A DNA stretch of 64,000 nucleotides from Acidimicrobiaceae bacterium (GTDB lineage: Bacteria > Actinomycetota > Acidimicrobiia > Acidimicrobiales > Bog-793), in contig JAODBO010000139.1 in the NCBI GenBank assembly GCA_025464005.1, forward strand, positions 1 to 64,000, written 5' to 3'. Position numbers and translations under genes: made by a program. This document shows positions 8,820-18,923 of the stretch, piece after piece. Numbering within the stretch: the first letter of the stretch is position 1; each line of letters opens with the position of its first letter. The notes under the pieces were generated by a model, which was not told the DNA's origin, did not search any database, and worked only from the letters and a program-made list of their open reading frames with translations.

Positions 8820-9046
8820 CGCCCGGCGGGACGCGCCGGTTCGGGATAGAGGTGCTCGAGGCTTCCAGGGGCGATGCGAGCCGACTCGACGAAGTGCTCG
8901 AGGTCGGGCTCTCGTAAGCGTATGACTCGTCCGAACTTGTAGGCCGGCAGCTCGCCCTCGTCGATGAATCGGTAAAGGGTGCGGAGGTTGACCCCCAAAT
9001 GCTGGGACGCCTCCTTCGTGCTCAGCCAACGCGTCGAGTCGCTCAT
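8816..9046 (-). CDS. Excisionase/MerR-like small DNA-binding protein
   Basis: A 76-residue protein starting MSDSTRWLSTKEASQHLGVN and continuing TLYRFIDEGELPAYKFGRVI. This is the winged HTH of the excisionase (HTH_17) family, the group that also includes BldC-like regulators. It is not a phage excisionase in this setting: it overlaps the HIT gene by 4 bp within a housekeeping run. The ATG at 9046 is preferred over a longer frame to 9091. The targets are unknown. Confidence 0.8.
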   Translation of the reverse strand: MSDSTRWLSTKEASQHLGVNLRTLYRFIDEGELPAYKFGRVIRLREPDLEHFVESARIAPGSLEHLYPEPARPAGR

Positions 9047-9153
9047 ACCCACGCAGCGTAGCAGGGCTTCAGACGTTTCGTAGTGTCTCATGCCATCGCC
9101 GGCCTCAATTTGCCACGTTGCGTAGCAATCCGGGGAGGATCGGCGGACTAGCT

Positions 9154-10269
9154 CTAGCCCAGGTGAGCCAGCGTCGTCCCTGGGACGCTCAGCCGGAGGG
9201 TGACCTCGTTCGCGAGCAATCGACCGCGCCTCGTGAGCACCAGCACGTCTCCCCGTCGCTCGACGAGACCGTCCATCTCAGGCGTGGCGGGAAGGCATTC
9301 GGCCGGTACGCCGTCGGATGTGCGGAGCGCGAGCTCGAGCCGTTCGAGCGCCTGGCGCTCGCGGGAGAGCACCTCCTCGCCGGCGGTCGGGCACGAACCG
9401 TTCGCGACGGCCGCGACGTAGCGGTCGATCGAGCGGATGTTCCACGAGCGCCGCCCGGCGGCATGGCTGTGGGCCGCGCAGCCGAAGCCCCGGAAATCGG
9501 CCTGGCGCCAGCAGGCGAGGTTGTGCCGGCACGAGTGTCCGGGCCGGGCGAAGTTCGACAGCTCGTACCAGCTGAGTCCGGCGGCGGCGAGGACCTCGTC
9601 GGCCATCACGTACCGGTCGGCCTGCACGTCGTCGTCCGGGTGGCGGGCTCGGTCGCGAGCGAGCGGCGTGCCTGCCTCGACGGTGAGCGCGTAGGCGCTC
9701 ACGTGTGGCGGGGCCGGGTCGAGGTGCAGGACCGCGTCCAGCGTGGCGCGCCAGTCCTCGTCGGTCTCGCCGGCCCCGCCGTAGACGAGGTCGACGTTGA
9801 AGGTGGGGAAGCCGACCTCCCCGATGAGCTCGACGGCGCGTGCGACCGCACCCGGTACCTGGCGTCGGCCCAGGCCGTCGAGGACGTGCGGCACGAGTGA
9901 CTGCACGCCGAGCGAGATGCGGTTGACACCGACGTCGCGCAATCTCTCGAGGAGCTCGCGGCTCGTGCTCTCCGGATTGCACTCGACCGTCACCTCTGCG
10001 TCGGGCTGCCGGCGCACCCCGGCGACGAGCTCGGCGAGCAGCGCCGGGGGGAGCAGCGACGGGGTGCCTCCGCCGACGAAGACCGTGGACGCCTGTGCCA
10101 GACCCTCGCAATAGGCGCGCTCCATCTCCGCGAGGCACGCCGACACGTAGGCGCCCATGAGGTGCCCGCGGTCCGTCCAGGTCGCGAAGGCGCAGTAGTC
10201 GCAGCGATGCGAGCAGAACGGGACGTGGACGTAGACGCCGAGCTCGTCTGCGTCCCGGCGGGGCTCCAC
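9154..10269 (-). CDS. hemW: Radical SAM heme chaperone HemW
   Basis: A 371-residue radical SAM protein with CSHRCDYCAF (C19, C23, C26: CX3CX2C). There is no fourth cysteine directly after, which distinguishes HemW from the oxidase HemN (CX3CX2CXC). GGGTPSLL and VECNPES, both typical of HemW/HemN, follow, and HemW_C-type sequence lies at the end. HemW is thought to insert heme into respiratory enzymes. The start is the GTG at 10269. The gene sits 38 bp after the bldD homolog, on the same strand. Confidence 0.92.
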   Translation of the reverse strand: MEPRRDADELGVYVHVPFCSHRCDYCAFATWTDRGHLMGAYVSACLAEMERAYCEGLAQASTVFVGGGTPSLLPPALLAELVAGVRRQPDAEVTVECNPESTSRELLERLRDVGVNRISLGVQSLVPHVLDGLGRRQVPGAVARAVELIGEVGFPTFNVDLVYGGAGETDEDWRATLDAVLHLDPAPPHVSAYALTVEAGTPLARDRARHPDDDVQADRYVMADEVLAAAGLSWYELSNFARPGHSCRHNLACWRQADFRGFGCAAHSHAAGRRSWNIRSIDRYVAAVANGSCPTAGEEVLSRERQALERLELALRTSDGVPAECLPATPEMDGLVERRGDVLVLTRRGRLLANEVTLRLSVPGTTLAHLG

Positions 10270-10307
10270 CTTCGCCGTGGCGCCGAGCGTGGAGGAGGCC
10301 GGCTCGC

Positions 10308-10841
10308 TCAGGGTCGGTGGAGCAGGCCGAGCTCGTCCAGCCGCTCGACCATCTCCGTCGTGCCGAGCCCGAGGGTCGCGCCGATGACCCGCATGTCGTC
10401 GCCGCGCACGGTGAGCACCTGGCCGTTGAAGTCCTGCCGCTCGACCTGGATCGTGGCGAGGAAGCGCTGGAGCGCGGCGGCCTCGGGCCCGGTCGTGTCC
10501 TTCAGCTTCGTGAGGTCGATGCGGACCTTGTCCGAGCCTCTCGCCTGGCCACCCTGGGGCGAACGTGTGCCGTTGCCCAAGCCGTCGGCCAGGTTGTCGG
10601 GGAGCAGCTGGTCGACGGGGACCTCGTAGAGGCGGGCGAGGCGTTGCAGCCTCGGGACCGAGATGGCGCGCTCGCCCCGCTCGTACGCCCCGAGCACCGA
10701 CGCCTTGAACTCGTGCGCCGAAGCGGCCTCGACCGCCTGAAGCGAGAGGCGCTTCTGACGGCGAACCGTGCGCAACCTCGCACCGACTACCGAGGCGTAG
10801 CCGCTCGGCTCCCCGTCGCCTTCAAGAAGATTGTCTGACAT
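10308..10841 (-). CDS. bldD: BldD-type XRE regulator with c-di-GMP signature
   Basis: The 177-residue protein has an N-terminal HTH (about residues 18-82: GARLRTVRRQKRLSLQAVE, then YERGERAISVPRLQRLA) and a C-terminal domain with LQRFLATIQVERQDFNGQVL. It closely resembles Streptomyces BldD, the repressor of development that dimerises on tetrameric c-di-GMP. The ligand signature RXD-X8-RXXD is kept exactly as R135-Q-D137, eight residues, then R146-G-D-D149. A linker of about 20 Gly/Asn/Ser-rich residues separates the domains. This implies c-di-GMP control, though targets in this organism are unknown. The gene precedes hemW. Confidence 0.88.
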   Translation of the reverse strand: MSDNLLEGDGEPSGYASVVGARLRTVRRQKRLSLQAVEAASAHEFKASVLGAYERGERAISVPRLQRLARLYEVPVDQLLPDNLADGLGNGTRSPQGGQARGSDKVRIDLTKLKDTTGPEAAALQRFLATIQVERQDFNGQVLTVRGDDMRVIGATLGLGTTEMVERLDELGLLHRP

Positions 10842-10991
10842 CGCTCGCCGCCGTCCGTGTCATCAATTGTCGCCGTTTCGAAAGCCGCCGTCCACATTCG
10901 GCCACTACAAGTTACCTCGGCACGCCGGTTCGAGCACTGTTCGCGTCCGATCGGCCCGCAGCACGCATTCGGCGACGGGAGTGCGTGAGCC

Positions 10992-11786
10992 CTACGGAGC
11001 TCCAACCGAGCCTGCTCGCAGCGCCGTGAGGAGGGTGCCGGCGACGACGGCCGCGGTCTCCGAGCGGAGCACCGTCGGGCCGAGATCGACCTGGCAGAGG
11101 CCACATTCGAGCTCGTCGGGCGCCCATCCTCCCTCCGGTCCCACGAGCACGGCCGCGGTCGTCGCGGCGAGAGAGCCACCCCCCGGCTCGGCGAGCAGCA
11201 CGTCGGCGCCTCCGCCGGCGAGTGACACGACAGCGTCACGGAGCGGCGTCGGCTCGACCACCTCCGCCAGGAAGGGCCGCCGGCTTTGCGCGGCCGCCTC
11301 ACGAGCGATGCGGCGGAGGCGGTTGACCCGACGCTCGGCCTCGCCGGGACCGAGCCTGACGACCGTCCTCGCGGTGAGCAGCGGCCAGATTCGGTCGACG
11401 CCGAGCTCGGTGAGCTTTTGTACGGTCCACTCGGTCCGGTCGCCCTTGGTCATCGCGAAGCCGACCGTGACCGGCCGCGACGGGATCGGCGCGACCACCA
11501 CGTCGCCGGTCGCCCGCAGCTGGACGTCGGACGCGTCACCACGCGTGGCTCCGCGCGTCCCCTTAGCTCTGCGGAGCGGCGCGGCCCCGCGCTGGGGCGA
11601 GGCGACCGCCACTGTCGCGAGCGCGCACGTTCGCCATCGGCCGCGACCGTCGGACGCGATCACGGACTCGGCGGGACCCACGCGTAGAACGTCGACGAGG
11701 TGGTGAGCGTCGCCTGGGCCGAGCTCGAGGTCCTCCAGGTCCGTCACGAACACGAGCGCCGACGCCGAGCGCAAGGCGGAGGGCAC
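10992..11786 (-). CDS. rsmE: 16S rRNA m3U1498 methyltransferase RsmE
   Basis: RsmE is a SPOUT-fold SAM-dependent methyltransferase for U1498 of 16S rRNA. Visible motifs are AHHLVDVLRV near the N-terminus, FAMTKGDRTEWTVQKLTELGV in the centre, and the knot motifs LVGPEGGWAPDELE and LGPTVLRSETAAVV. The GTG at 11786 (VPSALRSASALVF) is preceded by GAGAGGG and starts 23 bp after the dnaJ stop. It gives 264 residues, slightly long because of an Arg/Ala-rich insertion around residues 65-85. hrcA-dnaJ-rsmE is a common gram-positive order. Confidence 0.93.
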   Translation of the reverse strand: MPSALRSASALVFVTDLEDLELGPGDAHHLVDVLRVGPAESVIASDGRGRWRTCALATVAVASPQRGAAPLRRAKGTRGATRGDASDVQLRATGDVVVAPIPSRPVTVGFAMTKGDRTEWTVQKLTELGVDRIWPLLTARTVVRLGPGEAERRVNRLRRIAREAAAQSRRPFLAEVVEPTPLRDAVVSLAGGGADVLLAEPGGGSLAATTAAVLVGPEGGWAPDELECGLCQVDLGPTVLRSETAAVVAGTLLTALRAGSVGAP

Positions 11787-11809
11787 GACGCCCTCTCGAT
11801 GACCTTTGG

Positions 11810-12946
11810 TCAACCCAGGCTCGAGCGGATACGGGAGAACAGCCCGCCCTCCCCGCTCGCGACCGCCTCGCCCCGCGTGCGGGCGAGCTCGCGCAGAAGA
11901 TGCTCCTGCTCCTTGTCGAGTGCCGTCGGCGTGTCCACGACGACCTCGACGTGGAGATCGCCCCGCCCTCGCCCCCGTACGTGGGGGACGCCGTGCCCTC
12001 GCAGCTTTACGAGCTTGCCCGTCTGGGTGCCCGGGGCGACGGCGATCGTCTCGGCGCCGTCGAGCGTGGTGATCTGCACCTCCGCGCCGAGCGCCGCCTG
12101 GGTGAACGCCACGTGGAGCTGGGTGACGAGGTCCGATCCCGACCGCACGAACTGCTCGTGGCGTGCTACTCGCAGGTGCACGTAGAGATCGCCGGGAACC
12201 CCACCTCTCGGGGCGGGCGAGCCGGTGCCGGTGATGCGCAACGTCGTGCCCTCGTCGACTCCCGGAGGGACCTCGACCGTCACCGTGCGGTCGTCCAGCT
12301 TGCGACCCTCGCCGCGGCAGTCTTGGCACGGGGAGCTGACGATCTCGCCGTAGCCGCGGCATTTGGCGCAGGGCGCGCTCGTCACCACCTGGCCGAGTAT
12401 CGACTGGCGCACCCGGCGCACCTGCCCGACGCCGCGGCAGTCGGGGCAGGTCGTCGGAGAGGTGCCGGGCCGTGCTCCCGATCCCGCGCACGTCATGCAA
12501 GCGACCGGCCCGCGCCAGCTCACGTCGCGCTCGACGCCGAACACCGCCTCTTCGAAGCGGAGGTCGAGCACGACCTCGACGTCGTCGCCCCGGCGAGGAC
12601 CGGTCGGGCGGGCCGAGCCGAAGCCACCCGCCCCGCCGCCTCCCCCGAAGAACGCGTCGAACAGGTCGCCGAGCCCACCCCCGAAGACGTCGCCCGCACC
12701 GGCTCCCGGCGCGGCGCCGGCCCCGCGCATGCCCTCGGGGCCGAAGGTGTCGTAGCGCCGGCGACGCTCGGGGTCGCGAAGCGTCTCGTAGGCGACGGTG
12801 ACCTCTTTGAACCGCGCCTCCGAAACGGGGTCGCCACCGTTGGCATCGGGGTGAAGGGCGCGAGCGAGCTGGCGATACGCGCGCTTCAGCTCGTCCTCGG
12901 AGGCGTTGCGGTCCACGCCGAGCAGCTCGTAGTAGTCGGTTGCCAT
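11810..12946 (-). CDS. dnaJ: Chaperone DnaJ
   Basis: A 378-residue type I J-protein with an N-terminal J domain (HPD at 32-34), a Gly/Phe-rich linker and four CxxCxGxG zinc repeats (CMTCAGSG, CPDCRGVG, CAKCRGYG, CQDCRGEG). Two substrate-binding beta domains follow. It stimulates DnaK ATPase and presents unfolded clients. It lies 13 bp downstream of hrcA, so it falls under the CIRCE site upstream of hrcA. No dnaK or grpE lies next to it, so this is probably the second, HrcA-linked copy (DnaJ2 type). Confidence 0.95.
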   Translation of the reverse strand: MATDYYELLGVDRNASEDELKRAYRQLARALHPDANGGDPVSEARFKEVTVAYETLRDPERRRRYDTFGPEGMRGAGAAPGAGAGDVFGGGLGDLFDAFFGGGGGAGGFGSARPTGPRRGDDVEVVLDLRFEEAVFGVERDVSWRGPVACMTCAGSGARPGTSPTTCPDCRGVGQVRRVRQSILGQVVTSAPCAKCRGYGEIVSSPCQDCRGEGRKLDDRTVTVEVPPGVDEGTTLRITGTGSPAPRGGVPGDLYVHLRVARHEQFVRSGSDLVTQLHVAFTQAALGAEVQITTLDGAETIAVAPGTQTGKLVKLRGHGVPHVRGRGRGDLHVEVVVDTPTALDKEQEHLLRELARTRGEAVASGEGGLFSRIRSSLG

Positions 12947-12959
12947 GGCGGTTCTCCTG

Positions 12960-13967
12960 TCAGCCGTTCGACAGCTGGCGACCGAGCCGCTGGCTCACGA
13001 CCGCGACTGCTGCGAGCGCCTGTGGGTAGTTCATCCTCGTCGGTCCGAGGACGCCGATGGTACCGACGATCTCGCTGTCAACTTCGTAGGGCGCGACCAC
13101 GATCGAGCACTCGGCGAGCGACTCGACACGGTTCTCCGCGCCGATCGAGACGGACTGACCGGCCGAGAGCACGTCTTGGAGGAGCGAGACGACCACGAAC
13201 GACTGCTCGAGGATCGAGAGGACCTCGCGGACCTGGTCGACCGCGGAGAACTGCTGGGCCATGCGCGCCGCGCCGCCGACGTACACCTCTTCCGCGGAGG
13301 GCATCGGCCGCGTGCCCATCGAGAGCTCTTTGTGGCAGGCAGTCGCGACGGCGTCGACGGCTTCTCGTCCGGCCGCCGGGGGAGCGGCCACGTTGCCGAG
13401 GGTCTGGCCGGCGAGGTGCGCGGCGAGGAGGGTGTTCGCGGCCGCGACGTCGTCGTCGGACGTGTTCTCGTCGATGTCGACGGCGTTCTTCTCCACCCCG
13501 CCGTTCGAGAGCACCGCCACGTGGAGCACGACACGCGGCCCGAGCCGCGTGATCAGCGACGAGCGCACGGTGAGGACCTCGTGCGCCGGCGCGACCACGA
13601 CGGCCGCATGGTCGGTCAAGCGCGAGAGCAATCGCGAGGTGTCGCGAAGCATCCGCTCGAGCTCGCCGTGGGCGCGGTCGAAGAAGTCGCTCACCTGCTC
13701 GTGGCTCGCCGGGTCGAGCAGGGGGGCGTCGGAGAGATGGTCGACGAAGAACCGGTAGCCCTTGTCCGTGGGGATCCGCCCGGCGCTCGTGTGGGGGTGC
13801 GTGAGGTAGCCGTCCCGCTCGAGCGCGGCCATGTCCGAGCGAACGGTCGCCGGCGAGACGTCGATCGCCGGGTCCCGCACGACGTGCGCGGACCCTACCG
13901 GCTGGGCCGTCTCGATGTGCTCCGTGACGACCTTGCGCAGGATTGCAGACTTCCTCGCGTCGAGCAT
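12960..13967 (-). CDS. hrcA: Heat-shock repressor HrcA
   Basis: HrcA represses class I heat-shock genes by binding CIRCE. The N-terminal winged helix is visible (MLDARKSAILRKVVTEHIE, then VSPATVRSDMAALERDGYL and HTSAGRIPTDKGYR), followed by the GAF-like dimerisation domain and a C-terminal VLGPTRMNYPQAL. I take the ATG at 13967, where most HrcA proteins begin; GTG codons at 13979 and 14000 in the same frame are alternatives. A well-conserved CIRCE sits 77 bp upstream, indicating autoregulation of hrcA-dnaJ(-rsmE). Confidence 0.94.
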   Translation of the reverse strand: MLDARKSAILRKVVTEHIETAQPVGSAHVVRDPAIDVSPATVRSDMAALERDGYLTHPHTSAGRIPTDKGYRFFVDHLSDAPLLDPASHEQVSDFFDRAHGELERMLRDTSRLLSRLTDHAAVVVAPAHEVLTVRSSLITRLGPRVVLHVAVLSNGGVEKNAVDIDENTSDDDVAAANTLLAAHLAGQTLGNVAAPPAAGREAVDAVATACHKELSMGTRPMPSAEEVYVGGAARMAQQFSAVDQVREVLSILEQSFVVVSLLQDVLSAGQSVSIGAENRVESLAECSIVVAPYEVDSEIVGTIGVLGPTRMNYPQALAAVAVVSQRLGRQLSNG

Positions 13968-14043
13968 CGGGTTGCTAGGCACCTCGGATCTGTGGGACAC
14001 CGTGAGTCGGCCGTGGGCAGCCTGAGCTGCTCGACGTCGCGAC

Positions 14044-14070
14044 CTGGCACTCGATTGTACCGAGTGCTGG
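14044..14070 (-). promoter_or_regulatory. CIRCE operator upstream of hrcA
   Basis: GCACTC, nine bases, GAGTGC: read on the minus strand it is CCAGCACTC-N9-GAGTGCCAG against the consensus TTAGCACTC-N9-GAGTGCTAA. The inner arms and the 9-base spacer are exact. A TACAAT that could serve as a -10 box lies inside the spacer (14054-14059), so HrcA binding would block the promoter directly. Confidence 0.88.
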
Positions 14071-14129
14071 CGCGCCGCCGGTTGTACGGCGCCGGAGGAG
14101 TGCCTGGGAGCGAGCTCGCGGGCTCGGGA

Positions 14130-15002
14130 TCAGCCCGCGAGCGACCGCTCGGTCGCCGTGGCGAGCACGAGAGACGGCCCGACCGCCCAACGGAGCAGGA
14201 CGGCGAAGGTCGCGGTCGCCGTCCGCGCTTGGGCCTTGACGATCGGGGTCGGCCGACCGAGGTGGAGCGCCCGGCGGGCGAAGGGCGGGAGCAAGTCGAG
14301 CGCTGCGCCGCTGACGATCCGATGGGCCAGCACGTCGCCGGCTCCCTCGCCCACCGGGGTGCGAAGGAACCGGACCGCCTCGAACGCGTCAGGCGTCGCT
14401 TCGAGCTCACCTTGCACGTCGCGCAGGTAGGCGCGCACCTCGGCGACGGACCCCGGTACGTCGCGGGCGCCGAGCATCATCGCTACCTCGCGCATCTGCG
14501 CGAGGTAGCGATCCTTCTCGACGCGCAACAGCGGTCGCGGGCCGTAGCGCTGGTAGGAGCGCAGGAAGCTCCAGACCTCGGTGGTGTGCACCCACGTGAG
14601 CAGCGCGGGGTCGTCGGCACTGTAGGGCCGGCCGTCCGCGGCGACGCCGCGCACGAATCGGTGCACCTGGCGGACCTCGCCGACCAGCTGGTCCACGAGT
14701 GCCCGACTGCCGAAGGTCGTGCCCGCCACGAAGCGCGCCGTGCGCTGGAGCCGACCGAATGGGTCCTCGCGATAGCGCGAGTGCTGTGCCACGCCCGCCA
14801 TGGCGAGCGGGTGCAGCGTCTGCAGCATGAGCGACGAGATGCCTCCGACGAGCATCGCTGGTAGGTCGGCGTGCACCTGCCATGGCGCGGAGCCAGGTCC
14901 GAACAGCCCCGGGTCGCCGGCGGGGGTGCGGTACTCCTCGAGCAGCCCGGGCGCTCCCCCGAGCGCCCGGGAGACCCCCGATACAAGCGCTGCTCGGATC
15001 AC
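14130..15002 (-). CDS. MpaB/latex-clearing-type oxygenase family protein (DUF2236)
   Basis: The 290-residue protein has the features of the DUF2236/MpaB group: LMLQTLHPLAMAGV, RYREDPFGRLQRTARFV, LLTWVHTTEVWSFLRSYQRYG. Family members such as latex-clearing protein bind heme b and act as oxygenases, but most bacterial homologs have no known substrate. No signal peptide is visible, so it is probably cytoplasmic. The GTG at 15002 is 15 bp downstream of the lepA stop on the same strand, so it may be cotranscribed with lepA. Confidence 0.82.
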   Translation of the reverse strand: MIRAALVSGVSRALGGAPGLLEEYRTPAGDPGLFGPGSAPWQVHADLPAMLVGGISSLMLQTLHPLAMAGVAQHSRYREDPFGRLQRTARFVAGTTFGSRALVDQLVGEVRQVHRFVRGVAADGRPYSADDPALLTWVHTTEVWSFLRSYQRYGPRPLLRVEKDRYLAQMREVAMMLGARDVPGSVAEVRAYLRDVQGELEATPDAFEAVRFLRTPVGEGAGDVLAHRIVSGAALDLLPPFARRALHLGRPTPIVKAQARTATATFAVLLRWAVGPSLVLATATERSLAG

Positions 15003-15017
15003 CGGGCCGCCATGGGC

Positions 15018-16805
<1,788 letters not shown>

Positions 16806-16937
16806 ACGTCCATCGTGCCACCTCGACGCCGTGCCTCTCGCGAGGGGTCCCGGTGCCGCCGACCCTCCGTCGCCGGCCCGAGCTGCGGCCGGTCCCGCCC
16901 GGCCAGACGCTTCGGGGGCGTCGCAGGCCAGGCCTGC

Positions 16938-16980
16938 TACGATCTCGGACTCGTCATCCGAAGCTTCGAGGGAATCATTA
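16938..16980 (+). promoter_or_regulatory. Leader of rpsT with possible -10 box
   Basis: TACGAT at 16938-16943 fits a -10 element and GAGGGA shortly before the ATG at 16981 is the ribosome binding site. No convincing -35 sequence is seen at the proper spacing. Confidence 0.35.
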
Positions 16981-17256
16981 ATGGCGAACATCAAAAGTCA
17001 GATCAAGCGCATCAAGCAGAACGAGGTGCGTCGCGAGCGAAACAAGGCGGTCCGCTCCGAGCTGAGGACGCGCACCAAGGGCGCGCTCGCCGCGGTCGAG
17101 GCTGCGGCCGACGACGCCGAGACGAAGGTCCAGGCCGCCGTCCGGCGTATCGACAAGGCTGCGGCGAAGGGCGTCATCCACCCCAATCAGGCCGCCCGTC
17201 GCAAGTCGCGTCTGATGCGTCACGTCAACGACGCGACCGCTTCCGCTGAGGGCTGA
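16981..17256 (+). CDS. rpsT: 30S ribosomal protein S20
   Basis: The 91-residue, Lys/Arg/Ala-rich protein begins [20 protein letters not shown], a standard S20 start, and contains [17 protein letters not shown], which matches the S20 C-terminus. S20 binds 16S rRNA early in 30S assembly. It has a clear ribosome binding site (GAGGGA) and its own leader. A hairpin directly after the stop probably ends the transcript. Confidence 0.97.
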   Translation: MANIKSQIKRIKQNEVRRERNKAVRSELRTRTKGALAAVEAAADDAETKVQAAVRRIDKAAAKGVIHPNQAARRKSRLMRHVNDATASAEG

Positions 17257-17257
17257 G

Positions 17258-17273
17258 CCGCCGCTTGCGGCGG
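17258..17273 (+). terminator. GC-rich hairpin after rpsT
   Basis: CCGCCGC-TT-GCGGCGG forms a perfect 7-bp inverted repeat starting 2 bp after the rpsT stop. No T-run follows, as is usual in high-GC actinobacteria. Confidence 0.5.
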
Positions 17274-17325
17274 AGATCGGTGTCCTACGGGCACGGATCT
17301 CGATCTCTCTTGGAGCGTCCGCGCT

Positions 17326-18612
17326 TCAGCCCGACGAGTTCGTGAGCGCCAGCTTCACCGGGGTTGTGCCACCGTCGAGCGCGGCGAGCATGCCGTTCGC
17401 GGTCCCCTCCTGACCGAGCGCCCACGCGCCGACCCCTCCGAGATGGAAGGTGTCGGCGAGGGCGACCTTCAGCGCGAGCGACACCGGGTCGTCGAACCAG
17501 GTCTGGTGCCACTGACCGCCCCGCTCGAACACCGAGTAGGGCGTGAGCGAGCCCGGATCCCACAGCGCAGGTCGACCGGCCGCAACGATCGACGAGTACG
17601 TGACCGCCACGGGGCTCGTCGTGGTGGCGGGCGATCCCGGGTAGCGCCCGGCGGTGGTGTAGTCGTAGCCGTAGAGCGGCAGCCCGAGCACCAGCTTCGA
17701 CGCGGGCACGAGCTTCACGTAGTCGAGGAGCGATCCGACGTCGTTCAGTCCGAGCGTGGGGCTCGCGAGCGGCGAGCTCGCTGACGATCGAGAAGGGTCG
17801 CCCATGTCGTAAGCCATGACGAACAGGGTGTCGACGTGACGGGCGAGCCGGGCTACGTCGAAGAAGTCGTCAGGCGAGGCGGCGGACTGGGGGTAGGTGT
17901 CGAGGACGATCTGACCTGTCGGATCGCTGGAGCGCAGTGCCTTCGAGAGGTCGGCGACGAAGGTCACGAAGCCGGCCCGGTCCTTCGCCGCCCGGCCTTC
18001 GATGTCGAGGTCGACGCCGTCGAGGTGGTCGGCGACGACGATGGCCGAGAGCTGGGCCGCGAGGCGGGCGCTCGTCGCGACGGGCGACCGCGTCAGGTGA
18101 TCGACGACGGACGGATCGGTGGTGGAGACCGTGAAGAGCACCCGGTCGCCGGCGGCGTGCGCGGTGCTCACGAAGCTGGCGAAGCTCGGCCGGCTGAGGT
18201 CGTCCCAGCCGTAGCCGGAGCGGATGAGGCCGCCCGTGGCGCCCACGCCGACGCCGAAGTACGCGAGCGCGCTCGTGGCGCTGAAGTCCGATGGCGTGAG
18301 CGTCGCGAGCTCCCAGTACGGGACGAAGCCGTAGACGGCGTGGGCAGGGAGGGGCACGGCGAACAACGACGCCGGCGTCGCCGGGGCTGCGGCGCCCCTC
18401 ACGCCCGGCAGGGGCGCGGCGACGAGCGCCGCGGCGCTCGTGACGACCCGGGTCTGCTTGAGCAGCTCCCGACGCGCAGCAGCGGCAGCGCGTTGGGCCG
18501 GCGTGAGGGCGGGCGGTCCGAACGCCCCGACGGCCGCCGCCACACCGATACCCGCTCCGACCAGGACAACTGCCGCACATGCGGCGCGCACGAGGCGCTT
18601 GCTCGACCACAT
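17326..18612 (-). CDS. Secreted GH18-type glycoside hydrolase
   Basis: A 428-residue protein with a basic N-terminus and one hydrophobic segment (about residues 8-32), either a signal peptide or an anchor. The body is a GH18 barrel: it has HAVYGFVPYWEL at the start and the catalytic motif DGVDLDIE (D198, D201, D203, E205; DxxDxDxE) intact. Later barrel elements include VMAYDMGD, LVLGLPLYGYD and GGVGAWALGQEG. Relatives include chitinases and the YaaH-type cortical peptidoglycan glucosaminidases; without a LysM domain the substrate is uncertain. It is convergent with rpsT and stands alone. Confidence 0.85.
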   Translation of the reverse strand: MWSSKRLVRAACAAVVLVGAGIGVAAAVGAFGPPALTPAQRAAAAARRELLKQTRVVTSAAALVAAPLPGVRGAAAPATPASLFAVPLPAHAVYGFVPYWELATLTPSDFSATSALAYFGVGVGATGGLIRSGYGWDDLSRPSFASFVSTAHAAGDRVLFTVSTTDPSVVDHLTRSPVATSARLAAQLSAIVVADHLDGVDLDIEGRAAKDRAGFVTFVADLSKALRSSDPTGQIVLDTYPQSAASPDDFFDVARLARHVDTLFVMAYDMGDPSRSSASSPLASPTLGLNDVGSLLDYVKLVPASKLVLGLPLYGYDYTTAGRYPGSPATTTSPVAVTYSSIVAAGRPALWDPGSLTPYSVFERGGQWHQTWFDDPVSLALKVALADTFHLGGVGAWALGQEGTANGMLAALDGGTTPVKLALTNSSG

Positions 18613-18728
18613 GGCCGACGAAGCGTACCCGCAGCGCATACGCGAGGCAGGGCGCTCGCTACGCTTCAGCGGGCGGTGCTCGCCGCATCGCGGCATCGTC
18701 CTTCCTGTCCCCGACCCCGAGGAGCGCC

Positions 18729-18923
18729 GTGCGCGTCGTCGTCGACTTCGATCGCTGCCAGAGCAACGCGGTCTGCATGGGCATCCTTCCAGAGGTATTC
18801 GAGGTACGCGACGACGGGTTCCTGTACGTCCTCGACGAGACTCCGGGTGAAGAGCTGCGACCTCGGCTAGAGGAGGCGGTCGTGTCTTGTCCGACCCAGG
18901 CGATCAGCCTCGTCGAGGAGTGA
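18729..18923 (+). CDS. Small 3Fe-4S-type ferredoxin
   Basis: A 64-residue ferredoxin with C10, C16 and C54 (the last in VVSCPTQAISLVEE), the three-cysteine pattern of [3Fe-4S] ferredoxins that feed electrons to cytochromes P450 and related oxygenases. The GTG at 18729 has GAGG upstream. Its stop overlaps the gltX start by 4 bp (GTGA), an unusual coupling with a tRNA synthetase. No P450 is seen in the window. Confidence 0.85.
   Translation: MRVVVDFDRCQSNAVCMGILPEVFEVRDDGFLYVLDETPGEELRPRLEEAVVSCPTQAISLVEE

Noticed and set aside
8816..9046. Phage excisionase suggesting a prophage
   Set aside because: The HTH is of the excisionase family, but the gene is overlapped with a HIT gene inside a conserved housekeeping run and no phage genes are near.
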